A stretch of DNA of 64,000 nucleotides from Lates calcarifer (taxonomy: Eukaryota; Chordata; Actinopteri; Centropomidae). Position numbers and translations under genes: made by a program. The stretch is taken from contig NC_066847.1 in NCBI RefSeq assembly GCF_001640805.2, forward strand, positions 23,613,504 through 23,677,503, given 5' to 3'. Below are positions 34,113 to 46,904 of this stretch, in pieces (the first letter of the stretch is position 1; every line of letters begins with the position of its first letter). Under the pieces are notes generated by a model that ran no database searches, had not been told where the DNA came from, and was given only the letters and a program-made list of their open reading frames with translations.

Positions 34113-37100
34113 TCCCACTAGTGGTTGATGTACATGTGTAGGTTATATTGTTTTTGTAGGTTATATTTTTTTATATATAGTTTTTCTTTTTTTCTAATCA
34201 TCCAAAAAAAACAAGAGCCCCTGCATGGACTGTATGACCCCTTACTTAATGGAAGAAAGCGTTAGCACATCCAGACCAAAAAATATTTATTACTTTGTTG
34301 CAGTCCAGATTTTCTATCCAGTGAAAACATTGTATCAAAAGTTTGGGGATTTCCATGTTTTCAGGTAAATTAAAAGATTAAGCTTTAGCTTTAATTTAAG
34401 CCTTTCTCAGCGAGTGAACTCATATGCTCATAAAACCCTTTGAAAGCCGATTGGATAATGTCGAAATGCCCGAAAGTCGACATTTTGGCAATACAGTGTT
34501 TTCACTCCACAACAACAGCATATGGTTCAAAGTCCTACTATATATTACTGCAGGCATGATGGCTTCTTGTAAAGCGCTCGTTTCCTTTACAGAATACACT
34601 CAGGAGGTAGCTATGCCACAGTTGTTCGGAGACTTTCGCCTCATGAGGAACTTGTAATGAACTTGTGGACATTTCTTTGAGCTGTACCCCAGCAACACAG
34701 CAACACACAGACAACGACCCACACATCTCCCTCCAGCTGAAGCTGCACTGTCAGCTTGCTCCAATCATGCAGTTCAAGTAAGACATGTGTTTCCCCTTTG
34801 CACCCTTGGGATGATGTCATATCCACAGAGTCATGCGCTCCCAAAGTACAGTTTAATTTAAAACATCTCCGTATCCTCAGACCCAGGTCTGTGTGATCTG
34901 AATTGAGTCTTAAAAGTTTGTTTTGCGTCAGGGGAGACAACACAGAGAGAAAGTATGCGCCGAACAGAGGCACGGAGTGAGAAACTCCCAGTGGATAATG
35001 GGTGAGTGGGACATTATAATCGCTCCCTTGGGTGAATAAACCCTTTTTCAGGAGAGGTAATAGCACAGACACCAGGCCAGGGTGAGTTTGATTTGTGTTG
35101 TGGCAAGAAATTGTGAAATCTCTGTCATTACTGCGTCTCTGTCCTGTCATCACCCTGCTTCCACACAGACGCGTGCACAGAACCTCAGCCCACACACATA
35201 CTCTCCAAATTAAAGCCCAAAGTAAATGTCTCCGAAATCTCACAGAATTATCTCTGGGATCAAATTTCTACCCCTGTCATCTAGACATGGTAGTTGATTA
35301 AAAAGAATCATTTTAATCAGCTGTGTCAGGTCAAGTGCTACTACATTTTGTCAAATCAATCAGTAAGGCAGAGGAACATTGTTTTTTTTACTTTGTCTTC
35401 TAATGTTTTAATAGATCTGGGTTGCAGCTGAAGGCCTTTGGCGATTAAGCTGAATCTCAACATGTCTAACATGCTGCAGGTCTTAGATTTAATATTAATC
35501 TAATTACCCTAAAGAATTTGAATTTGTGTTTCAGCTCAACTAATGAGCAATCAGTAAGTAAAATGACACTGTGCCAAAAAAAGCAGAGGCAGTGATTATG
35601 ACAGATGTACTGTACCTTAATGTTAAATTTAGAACTACTCAATGGGCTTCACACCAGCAAGAAGTCATCTCCAGTGTGTTTACTGCAAATTTGCACCCAG
35701 AGTAACCACTCAACTTAAATATTTTTATACTTTTATACTGTTATTTTACATAGCAGAAGAAAGTATAATCATGTAAAGGGATAATATGACAACAGATAAC
35801 AGACAAAAATCGAGCACTGTAAGTTTCCATAAACTATACATCACAGTGGAGGCAGACACTCAACATGTCATGCGGTTTCTCACAGTCTGCAAAGGTATAC
35901 TGTCTGCACCATATTAGCTATTAGATCAGTTCTCAGTTACACTTAAATGCTTCCATATACAGTATACAAGACTGTATCATCTGTATTTGACCGTCTTCAA
36001 GCTTAATGTTACAAGTTGTGACTAAAAACAAGCCTCTGTGCAAGAATGGCTGGAAAGCCGACAACTGCTCTGAGGCTCCAAGACCCCGAGGTGTTTCAAA
36101 GGCCTGTGGCTCACCACATGTCACTTAGCTGTGGTATTTTAATTAAAGGGATACTCCACTAATTTTGTACTACACTGGAAGAGTGCAAGAAGAGTTGCAT
36201 TAGAAAAATAATGGTGTGAAATCGATGCAGCTAAAGCTGAGATATTTAATGTAGTATGTGTCCAAAAGCACTCAATCCTACTAGTTCCACAATCCAGATT
36301 GATAGTGTAATTTATTAGACACTCCTTGCCTGGTCATGTCTCTCAAACTCCTGCTCCTAGTTTGTAACACAGGCTTTTGTCAGCAGTTGGAGTTTTGTTT
36401 TCAAGCCCAAGAGACCAAATAAATGTTAGAAGTTTAACTTTAGAAAGTTCCCTCAGAGCAACAGAGGACATAAGGCAACTGTTTTAACAGGCTGATTAGT
36501 ACTCCCCATGGTGAGTGAACAAATTGGTGGCATGCTCCTTTAATCGCAAATATCAACTAAGGTCCTGTGTTATTAGCTGATGTTGTACCCCTGTTTTGTA
36601 GAAGGACCCTGTGTCAACATGTAGGTTTTGTTTTTTGTGTTGTGCTTGCATCATGAATATTCCCAGTAAAGTTGTGTTAAACCACATTATCACAAACATT
36701 TTTCTAGCGTAGGAGTACTATTTGCACTGGAGGTAAGGGAACTTTGAGTTGAAATGGTTTGTACACAATGCACAGACAGCAATAGGTGGGGGCCAGTGGG
36801 GGCCCAATAATAAACTTTTGCCCAAGAGCTCCCTGATGGGGTTAATCCGGCCATGTGCGTGAGAGTATATGACAGAAAGTGAAGGAATTTCCTTTTAGAA
36901 ACATTATGAGGTCTGAGTTACTTTGTATTGGCTCCAGTGCTCTGACTGTTCCCAGTAAACTGACTCTGTGACCACCACCAATAACCCTGTATTTAACAGA
37001 TTCCTGCAAAGATAAGGCAGTGTATAGATATAGTCTTCAGTAATACCGCACTTGTGATGGCCGTCTTTCAACATCTGACTTTTAAAAAAAATCTAGTTAG

Positions 37101-37924
37101 AGTTCAGTGTGGAAAGGAAGGAATGAATGGGTGTGACTCAAAATAAACGGCAAAATAAACTATTTTCAGCTCTCTGTGTGCATGGTGGATGTAGATATTG
37201 GCCTCAATGTGACTCGTATGGTTCGTGAAGATCCAAGGTCTGCTAAATAATCTATACGAACTGAGCCATTTCCCCATATCTCTGTCTTTTAGCTTTACCG
37301 TCCCGCCTATGCCTGTAAAGATTTTTGATTCTGACTCAGACAAAATGACATGGATATGGTATCGGTCAAGCAAACAGGGCTGGGTTTCCAGTGGTAACAT
37401 GGGTGGGAGAACAGGCCGGCCTTTGTTAAAAAGCTTTAGTATCACAGAGGAGAGAGAGGCCATTGTGCTTTAGAAAAGCCTCCTTATGGTTCATGTCCTC
37501 AGATTGTAATGGATCCTCAGCCCCAGTTTAACAAATGCAACTCACTCCAGCCGACAGTATATGCATTTCAATGGGCATGGTTATTGGAAATGAGCCACCT
37601 TGTTGTCATCAGCTTATCAAGTATGGAACAAACAATCCCTCCCATCCATCCATCCCAAGGAAAGGAGGATAAAAGTGGGAGTCATTCTACCTGTTAGTTT
37701 TTATCCAAAGGCTTCTCTCATATGAAATGGAAACACGCCGTTTATGATGGTCATGTGAGAATATACAGCTTGACTGTGTGAACGTTGAAGCAGTTGAGAT
37801 AATGAGCAGTTTAAAACTAACTGCAGCCCTCAGAACCTAAGATTAAAATGTCAACAATCATTACAGGCCGAGGTTAAAATAAAATAACCACAATACAAAA
37901 AAACTGGGGTTTTTCCTTTTTTTT

Positions 37925-38214
37925 TTTAATCTCACAAAAATGAATGCTTCTGCTCCTGAAAAGAGAAACGGAGTAATCTAGAAAACACTGAATGCACAGT
38001 TCTCACTTTACAGATGTTTTTAGAACATTTCATGGTTCATTATAGGCACTTGGAATCATAACAACATTCCCTTTCTGAACAACAAATACATCTTTGGTCC
38101 GGTATGTAATTTTAAAAAAATAAAGCCAGAGTATGAAAATAACACCAGCTTCAATGTTTGTTTCCTCAAAAATGTATTTCTGACATACACTATGTAAAGA
38201 GTTTTTTTTTTAAT
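37925..38214 (-). terminator. Candidate poly(A) signals of tent5b (ATTAAA)
   Basis: No AATAAA was found on the minus strand within about 2 kb of the stop. The variant ATTAAA occurs at 38214-38209 and 37930-37925. Either would give a 3' UTR of roughly 300-600 bases. Both lie at the ends of T runs and are weak evidence. Confidence 0.25.
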
Positions 38215-38379
38215 ACTTAAATAAGATATTATCACTACATCTCAGAAATGACCAGCAATCTTACACGTTTTGCAAGAGCAAAGTGAGAAAAATTAATGTG
38301 TCGGCTCAATCAGATGGACAGCAGTACAGGATTGTTTTAGTCAAGTCACATTTGGCAAACGCGGGTTTCTTTTTTTGTG

Positions 38380-38382
<3 letters not shown>

Positions 38383-38422
<40 letters not shown>
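38383..38422. repeat. (GT)n microsatellite in the tent5b 3' UTR
   Basis: About 20 GT units, starting about 75 bases past the tent5b stop. In the mRNA it would read as a CA run. Confidence 0.9.
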
Positions 38423-38424
<2 letters not shown>

Positions 38425-38495
38425 TTTCAGTCTGTTTCCTTTGAAAGATAAAGAGCGATGGAGACAAATCCACCTCTATCCCTCTCACAGCCAGT

Positions 38496-41400
38496 TCAGC
38501 TACAGGGCAGCCACGTCTGATATGAATTACTGCACGGAGAGACCTGCGGCGGCTGCACATGTGCAATATAGTAATTACTGAAGTTGATGTCCTGCACGTA
38601 CGGGGCTGGCTGGTAGTAACACGTGACGTTCGTCACAGTGGGGATGGCGTTCTGCTCAGCCAGCACCTTCAGCGCCAGCATGGAGATGAGGCTGAGCGTC
38701 TGGCGACGCTCGTGGCCCATCAGGCACACGGTGCTCTCGTTCACCACTTGGTGCAGAGTCATCAGACACTCGTACCGTTTGTGCTCCATCCCAGCAAAGT
38801 GGTTCTGCAGATAGGCCTCCAGCTTCCTCTGCTGCTCGCCTATGTCGGGGAAGTCAATGAAGAAGCGTGAGCACATGTAGCGCTGCATCTGCTTCATGTC
38901 CGCCTCCGAGGAGGGCCTGAACCCTCGCACCAGCAGGTGGCAGTACTTCAATAAGCCGCCCCCTCTGATTTCTTCAGGGCTGCGCGTGGCTATGGTCCTC
39001 TGACACAGGTGCTCCATGGCCTCGTTGAAGTCCCCGTACACACTCTCTCCAATCACAGTGGGGTGAAAGCTCTCAGACATGGGTGTCTCCGAGCAGCGGT
39101 CGAATAAGAGCAGAGAATCGAGGCAAATCTGGAAGGAGTCCACGCTGAATTCAAACTGCCGCCGCAAGGAGTCCACAAATTTAAGCTCCACGTTTTTGCC
39201 CGTGTTGTTGGACAGCGAGATGAGGCTCCAGCGGTCCGTGTCATTACAGACCTTCACCAGTTTCTGTACATAGGCCTCTTTGAGGGTCAGAGCTGTGATG
39301 CGCTCCTTAGAGACCCCAGCTGGCAAGAAGTCCAGCAGGCAGTCCAGCACAACGTCCTTCACCAGACGGAAGGCCTGGTCATCTTTCAGCGACACGCCAA
39401 AGATCAGGTCGAGGTCTTTGTAGCCCAGTCCGGTGTCCTGATGGAGCACGTGGCTGGCAGCGGATCCGTTCAGCCTCACGTCTTTGACACACACACCTCT
39501 CTCCTCGAGCCTCGCCCGGACAACCTGGACACAGATGAGATGGAAATACAGGATGTTATTAGTAAGAAAATGAGAGGAAAAATGAAAAAAGGTCCTTGTA
39601 TTGGCAGGAACGATGGAGGAAATACACAAAAAGACTCAAGTTAAACTCTTGAAATATGTCCAAATAAGCTCCACATAGGCCTAGTGGAAATCAATAGTTT
39701 GTGAAAGTGAGATCAATACAGTTGCTCACAAAAGTCCATTTCATCACCATCAGCCTCAGACTGAATGAAATCTAAAGAGCCTAAACAAAGAGCAGAGGTA
39801 GAGCTGTACTCTAGGTCCATCTCCCTCTGGGTCAGACTGTCTTATCTTATCACAGAAACAGTGATAAGTTTGAAAATCCTGAACTGTTACCAGGAGAGCG
39901 TGAGCACCAGCAGTGGGCTACAAAAACAAGAAAAGTCCAGTTTCCCTTCCTCTATCCAGTGCAGCCACATTACAGGACGATGATCTACAGCTGGACGGGG
40001 CATGCCGACATCACCGCCAGCAACCACAAAGAAGAAACACATCTGAGTCCCGGGGTAAGACACCAAAGGTAGATGCAGCCTACTCGCCTGATAGCAAACC
40101 TGTACCACAGAAACACACTCCTCTCAAAACATTTGGAAGCAATCAAAATGTCCTGTAGAAATATGCTGTATTTATTATGTATACATAGAAGGCAGATCTG
40201 ATGCTAAAGCTAATATATGTAAGCAGACTAACAAAACAAGTAAATGCTTGACACATGTAAACTATGTCCAGCAAGCATTTCTACCAAGCAAATAATAACT
40301 GCAGACAATTTAGACAGTTAAAGCTGCAGTGCAAATTAGTTGTCATACACTCACACACACAATCCTAAATCTCCCTACTGGCACTGAACTGTCAGATTAG
40401 TGTCTGTTAACTCTCTCTCCCATGGTGATCAGATAACAAGCTGGCTCTATTTATACATACTGGGTCAGGCCTGGAGACAAACAAACATTTGAAGGCAAGT
40501 CAACCCATTCACACAGGAGGGGTGGATGAATAAAATCATAATAGCTTAACCTGGCAGCGACAGCATTGTCATCATTCAGCCATAAAGTGTTGCAGATTGG
40601 GTTCAAATTCCAATCAGGAGCAATTACAATGTGTGTGTGTGTGTGTTTTGTTTTGTTTAGTTTTTTTTCTAATGAGCCTCTGTGGTTTTTCACGATATGT
40701 CAGAAGTGTGAAATTCAGCCTCAGTCCTGCGCTTGACACCTTTTCTCCCTCTGTCCTCTGGCTACAGGTAGTCAAACCCACCCACCCCCACCCACCATCC
40801 CCTCCTCCTCTCTCTTGCCTCTCGAAGCACAGTTATGCCTCTACTGTTTTTAAAATCCTGCCAGAAGCCACGACTCCTGTCGAATCAAGTCTGCCTCGCT
40901 TTCTTTAGAAAAAAAGAAATGAATAAAGATAAGTGGGGAGGGGGGGAAAGTGCAAGGAGTTGTGTCCTATTAACTCATCAGCTGTGAGCCACAGGTCTGA
41001 CCTGTGAAACAGAGGGTGCTGTTATCTTAGAGATACAGTTTTCTTTGGACTCCAGCACCTCATGATGCTTGGGTGGATGTTAGCAGCCTGTTTACCCCTC
41101 TAACCCTGCAGCAGGACAAAGGTCCACTCTCTCAGTCACACTTCTAATGATGCATAACAGAAGAACACCTATTACATATACATTAAAGCTACAGTAAATA
41201 GTCTCAATCTTGTTTTTCATGACAGGAGATTTACTGTTGATCAATGCGCAGCCAACCACTAAATGAATCTATGTGGCAGATGGCTGATTTGAGCAAAAAT
41301 AAAATTATATGGGGTTTCCACAAATCCAGGGGAAACATTAGAGTCCCCACATTTGGGGCTAAAACCTGCATTTATGTCTCCTGCACGCTCAATGGAGCAT

Positions 41401-42552
41401 TCATCTTTCCACAACCACAAGCATGGAGCCCTGGGCTTCACAGGCTTGTTGAGCTCATCTTGAATATGTTGATGTGTAGATGAAATGGAAAGGAGGGGAG
41501 AAAAAAAAAAGCATTCCGTACCAGATTACCTGACATGATTTTGTTAGGGATCAGTTATGCGTTCAATTTCAAATCCCTAATGGAGCATTTACCACTGTAG
41601 TGCATAGCCAGCTGTATAGAGACACCACCAAGGGAAGTGAAATGTGATCCAGCCACAATGCATAAGAGGCTGGAAATGTGGAGGGACTCTGGCATGTGTC
41701 CTTTTGATACATTTTAAGTCAGAGCAGAGGAGTTGTAACATATGCCTCACTGTTTCCACCTCAGTCTGAACTGGAACGTGACAATTATGGACAAGGACAA
41801 ATCAACATGAAGCTTTTCTCATAACCTTGCTAAATGTTAAATGCCATAAAATTAACAAATACTTTCAGGAATCATAGTTTCCCTGTGGATATTATGTGAG
41901 AGCAATCTTAGGACTAAAAAGCAGCCTTGGCAAGAAATTAGAGGAAATTTAAGCTTCCCCCCACAAAAAGAGGAAACGGAGTAAATAAAATTATGATGTA
42001 ATCTGTCATGGAAGAACAATTAAGCCAGAGGGAAAAAAAAAAAATCTAGAGTGAATTAGTGGCTTTCAGAGTGAGATTTAGAGACCAGCAGGGGGTCCTG
42101 GAGGGGGGTTTCCAGGAAGTTCCGTACAAATTTACAGTTTAATCTCAGTATTTCAGTTTATTTTTGGTCATCACAGTGAGAGGATATGCGACCATTTGAT
42201 CCACAGATTTCACAGTGTTCATTACCTATTCACACGCTGCGTAGTCAGGTGTAATATTTACTTTCATTTGTATGCTTATGAATGAATAAATATGTAACAC
42301 TGACTCTTCGAAAAGTCTAAAAACTGAAGCTAATAATACATAATACTTGCTGGAGTACACGAGTCAATATGTTCATGTATAAATGTTGGTTTCTACCTGG
42401 ACAATCTGGCGGGGTTGCACGGACAGAGTGGGGAAGTTTCCTCGGCCGTGGATGGGGACGGCCTCCCCCAGGATCGAGTCCAAGCGCTGCACCTGATCCC
42501 AAGACAACACACAGAACCGCCGACTCTGATCCGACGCATCACCGCAAGACAT
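38496..42552 (-). CDS. tent5b: TENT5/FAM46 non-canonical poly(A) polymerase, two exons
   Basis: TENT5 enzymes add adenosines to mRNA 3' ends in the cytoplasm and stabilise selected transcripts. Exon 1 is 42552-42397 and exon 2 is 39524-38496, joined CAG to GTT (I-V-Q then V-V-R-A-R-L). The product has 394 residues, close to the usual size of about 390. The nucleotidyltransferase core shows NGSAASHVL (Gly72-Ser73), GYKDLDLIF with catalytic Asp89 and Asp91, and VELKFVDS with Glu165. Further landmarks are [67 protein letters not shown] and the family C-terminus TWLPCS. The start is the first ATG (G at -3); upstream in-frame sequence offers only TTG. By sequence it lies between vertebrate TENT5A and TENT5B. 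The tail VQPP and the neighbouring genes favour tent5b, so the paralogue call is less certain than the family. Confidence 0.94.
39525..42396 (-). other. Single intron of tent5b
   Basis: A GT-AG intron of 2.9 kb with no exon or element recognised. It holds a short GT run near 40,630. One intron after the HGRGNF segment is typical of this family as I know it. Confidence 0.8.
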
Positions 42553-42880
42553 GGCGATGTTAACTTTCAGAACCCCCCCTTCCCCAAAAGAAGAAATCAG
42601 CAGAATGTGAATCGGCGCGCTTTCTCCCAACCTCGACTCTGTATCTTCTGTCTTTAAAAAATAAAAAATAAAATAAAATAAAATACAAGCCAGATATTTC
42701 CCGTGAATGCCAGGATCCGGTTGATAATCTTGGAGGAGGAAGAGTGGAGGGAGGAAAAGAAAAGTTAGTTGAGTCTCAAGTGGTGGAGGTTGAAGTGGGA
42801 TCGGACGTCTCCTCCGGTGTGTGCGGCTAAAATCCGGTCAGTCTCAGCAAAGAACCGATTCATAAGGAAGGTCCACAGGG

Positions 42881-42917
42881 TTTAAAGCCTCCTCATTAGC
42901 ATAAGCCCTGTGATTGG
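42881..42917 (-). promoter_or_regulatory. Compact core promoter of tent5b
   Basis: Reading toward the gene on the minus strand there are a CCAAT box (42917-42913, AGCCAATCA), an octamer-like ATGCTAAT (42902-42895) and a TATA-like TTTAAA (42886-42881), all within 37 bases and about 330 bases before the start codon. Order and spacing are those of a TATA-containing promoter, with transcription predicted near 42,850. Confidence 0.5.
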
Positions 42918-43688
42918 CTGCTGTGTTTGGTCATTGATTATGGACGCCCTGTCTTCAGGGAACACCCTTCGTGTGACGCACATGACAGTCAGCTCCCCAC
43001 CACCACCACCACCACCGCTCTACTCATGGTGCATCCTCCCTGCTGCTGACAGGGTTTTCCCTCAAACCAGCCTTATGAGCTAATGATCTTATGATCTGAA
43101 TGCAGCTGCAGCAGTGCAAGAAATGAGCATTTATCAATCTGACATTTGGTCAGATTCGGTTTTTGTAAGATCGATAAGAAAGAGAAGTAAAAATAAAAAT
43201 GATTTGATCAGATTGCACCTGTGCAAACACAACACTTCCACTTCTTCATGGTGTATATTTGCCTAGGGAATATTTGCAGAGTATGCAGGATGTTTTTTTT
43301 CTCTGCAACATCCTGCTTCAGGATTACTTGTTTCATGACTATTTTTAACCTATAGGAGCCCAGACCGTGAGCACTCCAATGTGGGAAAAAGAGGTTAAAG
43401 GCCTTGCTGGAGAGCACTTCTGCAGAAGTTGCATGTGACTCTGTCCAATCAAGATTACCTAGAAAACTCTAGGCTAGTCTTTCACAACTGTCTTGGCTTG
43501 TGAGCCCTTAAAACAGTTAAATATCTGGTGTGACATCAGTTGTATGTCCATCAGCTGGGTTTCATTTCAATCATTTGTAGAGAGCTGAGTGGGTAAAATT
43601 GACCAATAATTCATGACAACCATAGAGGAAAGTCTAAATGAGCATGTTTTAGTGTAGAGGAAGTGCATGTTTCTGCAGGAGCAAACAC

Positions 43689-44170
43689 CTGGGTGTGCAC
43701 TTTAATAATAAACTGGACTGGACAGACGATTTTAATGCACTATACAGGAAAGAGACTCAGGTCTTTTAGGGTGCACTCCTCGAGACCTTTAATGACTCTG
43801 TGATGTTGTCAGCCATTTTTTATGGCGTGGTGTGTTGGGGCAGCAGCATCTCAACAGCAGACAGGCAGAGACTGAGTAAACCGGTCAAGAGGCCAGGCTG
43901 TGTCCCAGGATGCCCCCTGGATACAGTAAGGCAGTGGGAAGGAGAGGGATGCTGGCCAAGCTCTCATCCTCAAGGCAGAACGTCTCCCACCCTGTGCTCA
44001 AGACTCTGCACTGGCGGATCCTTCAGAGACAGGCTGCTCCACCCACAGTGTTCAAAGGACTGATACTACAGATCTACTCTTCCTGCTCTTCCTGCTGCTG
44101 TCAGACTGTACAACTAGTGCTGTTCCCAGCAACCCTGCCAGGCACTCCACCAACACCAGCGGACAGTAAT
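43689..44170 (+). pseudogene. LINE 3' end, degenerate C-terminus of reverse-transcriptase ORF
   Basis: The translation gives LGVHFNNKLDWTD, then ALYRK and, after damage, FYGVVCWGSSIS followed by a basic stretch. After a frameshift near 43,910 come RGMLAKLSSS and SHPVLKTLH, with RQAAPPTVFKG further on. This order of segments is typical of the end of fish L2/CR1-type LINE polyproteins, downstream of the catalytic domain. At least one frameshift and a local rearrangement are present, so it is dead. GTGCAA-rich sequence after 44,170 may be its 3' UTR. Confidence 0.75.
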
Positions 44171-44307
44171 ATGTGCAATATTTCTCTGTTACACACGCAA
44201 CTCCTTTCCTCACCTCAACGTATGTGCAATGCTACACTTCATGTAAATAATGTGAAATATTATTGCTGTAAACAATGTTACACCCCATGTAAATTCAATT
44301 CAGTCCA

Positions 44308-44520
44308 CTTCAATTCAGTTTTATTTATATAGTGCCGAATCACAACAAAAGTCATCTTAAGGCACTTTTCATACAGACCAGGACTGTACTCTTTAAAATA
44401 TGATACTTACAGAGAGAGACCCAACAAATCCCACCAAGAGCAAGCACTAGACGACACTGGCAAGGACAAACTTCCTTTTAAGAGACAGAAACCTAGTCAT
44501 CTTTTAGCAGGACTAGTCTC
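44308..44520 (+). repeat. Teleost short interspersed repeat, copy 2
   Basis: It contains CAGTTTTATTTATATAGTGC, AATCACAACAAAAGTCATC, GACCCAACAAATCCCACCAA, GAGCAAGCACTAGACGACAC and CTTCCTTTTAAGAGACAGAA, colinear with the copy at 15001-15250. It follows directly on the LINE 3' end, which may mean the two are parts of one element. Confidence 0.7.
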
Positions 44521-46216
44521 TCTGGTGTTACTGTTGTCCTCCATTATAATAAGATTTATCCACAGCCTTATTTATATGGTATAAGAAACCAAATTATTAA
44601 GATATTTGAGCATAAAAATGGATTTCAGGAAACAGTAAAAAGTGAGTAAATCATCTTTAGCTAAGGCTATTTAATTGGCTAGCGTTAATTAGCAACACTT
44701 GCTAACAAGAGCGCAGCCAGCACAGTTTATATTTTCCCTCTGTTTTCTAGTACTTGCTGTTAAATTCCTTAAGTATTATACATGGCATAGAATTTTCATT
44801 TGGTAAAATACAAGTTGATAAGTTTCTGGTCTTAACCTCAGTTTAGACAAAATGTGAATTCACTCACTTTTAGCTTTGCAGGGCAGCACAGTCACCATAC
44901 ACAAAAATACAGTAAAATGTACAAGGTAATACAAATGCATTTGCCTTTAGCCTCACTGTTTTGTTAATAACTCAAAAGAATATACTATATGTATAGCCAC
45001 AGTATCTGATACATAAAGCAGGCTCCATTTAGCACTCTGGAAATCCCTTCATCTGTTTCTCAAATCCAGAAGCTGCTTGTCGGCGGCTGAGTATTTAAAC
45101 TATGATAGCAGGCAATTAAAACTGTAGAAATATTGCTTACTAATCACACATTTTTATAGGTTCTTATCATTTATAGTAGATGGCCATGTTTAAGGTGGAG
45201 AGCCGTTACCTTTGAGCTGTTTGTTTATCCAGCCAATGGAAAATTAACGCCTACAGGCCCCACGAACAATCATTCACTTAATTTGGTCATGATTGTGCAG
45301 GGCTTTATGAAAAGGCTCTGATAACCCGTGATGCCCTTTTCATTGCAGCTTTCCATTTACGTTTTCAGATGCCTCACTTCCACCTCTTTCTGCCTCCTTA
45401 TCTGCTGTGTTTGTTTTTTTTTTTTTTTAAATTTGTTTTGGTGCCAATGCAGAGGCATTCCTCGAGGCAGAACAGAACATTTGTTGGCTCTTCTTGCTTA
45501 ACACTGTGTGTAGCCTATTTGTCCATCTGCAGAGGACTGAGTTCATGTACTGGACACATATTAAATTGTTTTATTTAGCTGTTGAATCTATGATCTCTCA
45601 GGTGAAGTCAGTGCACTCTGCTTTAATTATTCACTCTGAATTTCCAAAATCCTTGTCTTTATACCTCATCCAGTCCCATGTGTAGGCTATTATGTGTTTA
45701 CATGCACTTAACATCCCTTAATAAAGGACCTCACACAATGTTAGACATTACTCATAATGGCAGACGTTACTCTTTCAGTGGTGAGAGGGCTTTAAGATTC
45801 CTACAATATGTAATTTGCCAGTGAACAATACAGATGAAAATGTCAGTAATTTCCCCTTTTAAAATGACCTAAATATGTCATTATGTATAAAATCTCCAAC
45901 TTCTCTAGTGCACCCGTAAAACATTTACAAGAGAGTAAAGTTCATTTTATGTTTGACCTGTTGAAGATTTTTAGTGACGCAGCAATAAAACACAAACAGA
46001 AGGAAACATGCTCTTACGCACTCAGGCACATCATATTGTCTTCCCCAAACGTGTGTGTGTGCATGCATGCGTGTCTGGCTCACACACTTCCCGACGATGC
46101 ACAGCTGGAGGTTGGCTGCGGTCTCCCAGGCCTCAGAGAGGTCAGGTCGTGGGCGTACCACAGATTTGGTCTCCACAGAAGATCGCTTCAAATCCTTGTG
46201 ATGTCAACATAATCCT

Positions 46217-46328
46217 GTTTCCGTGGCAACAGCATCCACGGTTGTTGGGCAGCCGGGGCAGAGGCGTCTCCAGCTGAGGGTCCTGCCAGGGGCCGGTGCG
46301 AGACATCTGCGTCATCTGACTATAAATA
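46217..46328 (+). promoter_or_regulatory. RFX X-box plus TATAAATA, possible orphan promoter
   Basis: GTTTCCGTGGCAAC at 46217-46230 fits the palindromic RFX X-box consensus at all but one position. About 90 bases on, TATAAATA stands near 46,322. The first ATG after it (46,338) gives only a 14-codon frame. No gene was identified to either side, so this is a candidate enhancer or promoter of a non-coding transcript. Confidence 0.3.
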
Positions 46329-46869
46329 ACCCACCATGTGGCAGCTGTGCATCCTGGGAGCAGAGCCAGCGTTTACCTGAATGTGAAACACTTGGGGACG
46401 AGAGAACAATGACTGCAAATAAATGTCAGGCCACTTGACATTCTCAGGTTCCCTCACAGCCCCGTGTCAAATGGAGTCAGTCGGATGTTAAGCTAAGACA
46501 TCCATGCAGTGGAACAAAAACTGTGTATAGAATTCATACAACAAAAATCCTGTAATGTGTGCACTACTTTATGTATAATGCAGTTTAATCTTTTGTTAAT
46601 TTATGCCAGTGTTATTGTTTCCTGTCCTCTGTTTCTTCCTGAGTTGACATCCTGCTGGAGCTGTGACATTTAGGACTGTGAGTCTTGTAGGTGCGGCGTG
46701 ACAGCCAATATTTAAACACACCTTAAACAAATGATGCATAATGCAGGATTACCGTATGTCTTCAGTACACAATATTAAAGACCTTCAACAAATGTATGTT
46801 TAAGACATTTCTGGCTTCGCTTTTCTTGGTATTTCTGCTCAGACTGATAAAAGACATTAGACAGTTATC

Positions 46870-46870
<1 letters not shown>

Positions 46871-46902
<32 letters not shown>
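46871..46902. repeat. (CA)n microsatellite
   Basis: About 16 CA units. Confidence 0.95.

Positions 46903-46904
<2 letters not shown>

Larger units (their letters stand above)
21354..37920. other. Intergenic desert between tcea3 and tent5b
   Basis: No multi-exon gene is visible on either strand over about 16 kb. It includes the tcea3 promoter area near 21,360-21,550, which is CpG-bearing and shows no TATA box. It also holds homopolymers, several CA/GT microsatellites, three teleost interspersed repeats, a LINE reverse-transcriptase remnant near 29,170-29,740 and an inverted repeat at 30,363-30,424. A 200-codon ORF at minus 34641-35243 has no recognisable features. Confidence 0.6.

Noticed and set aside
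34641..35243. 200-codon minus-strand ORF
   Set aside because: The longest non-gene ORF, but no domain, no good codon bias and no splice context. A chance ORF is the best explanation, with low certainty.
38559..38870. 103-codon plus-strand ORF
   Set aside because: Antisense shadow of tent5b exon 2.
42373..42630. N-terminal extension of tent5b to 42,630
   Set aside because: The first codon there is TTG, not ATG. The ATG at 42,552 fits the family length.
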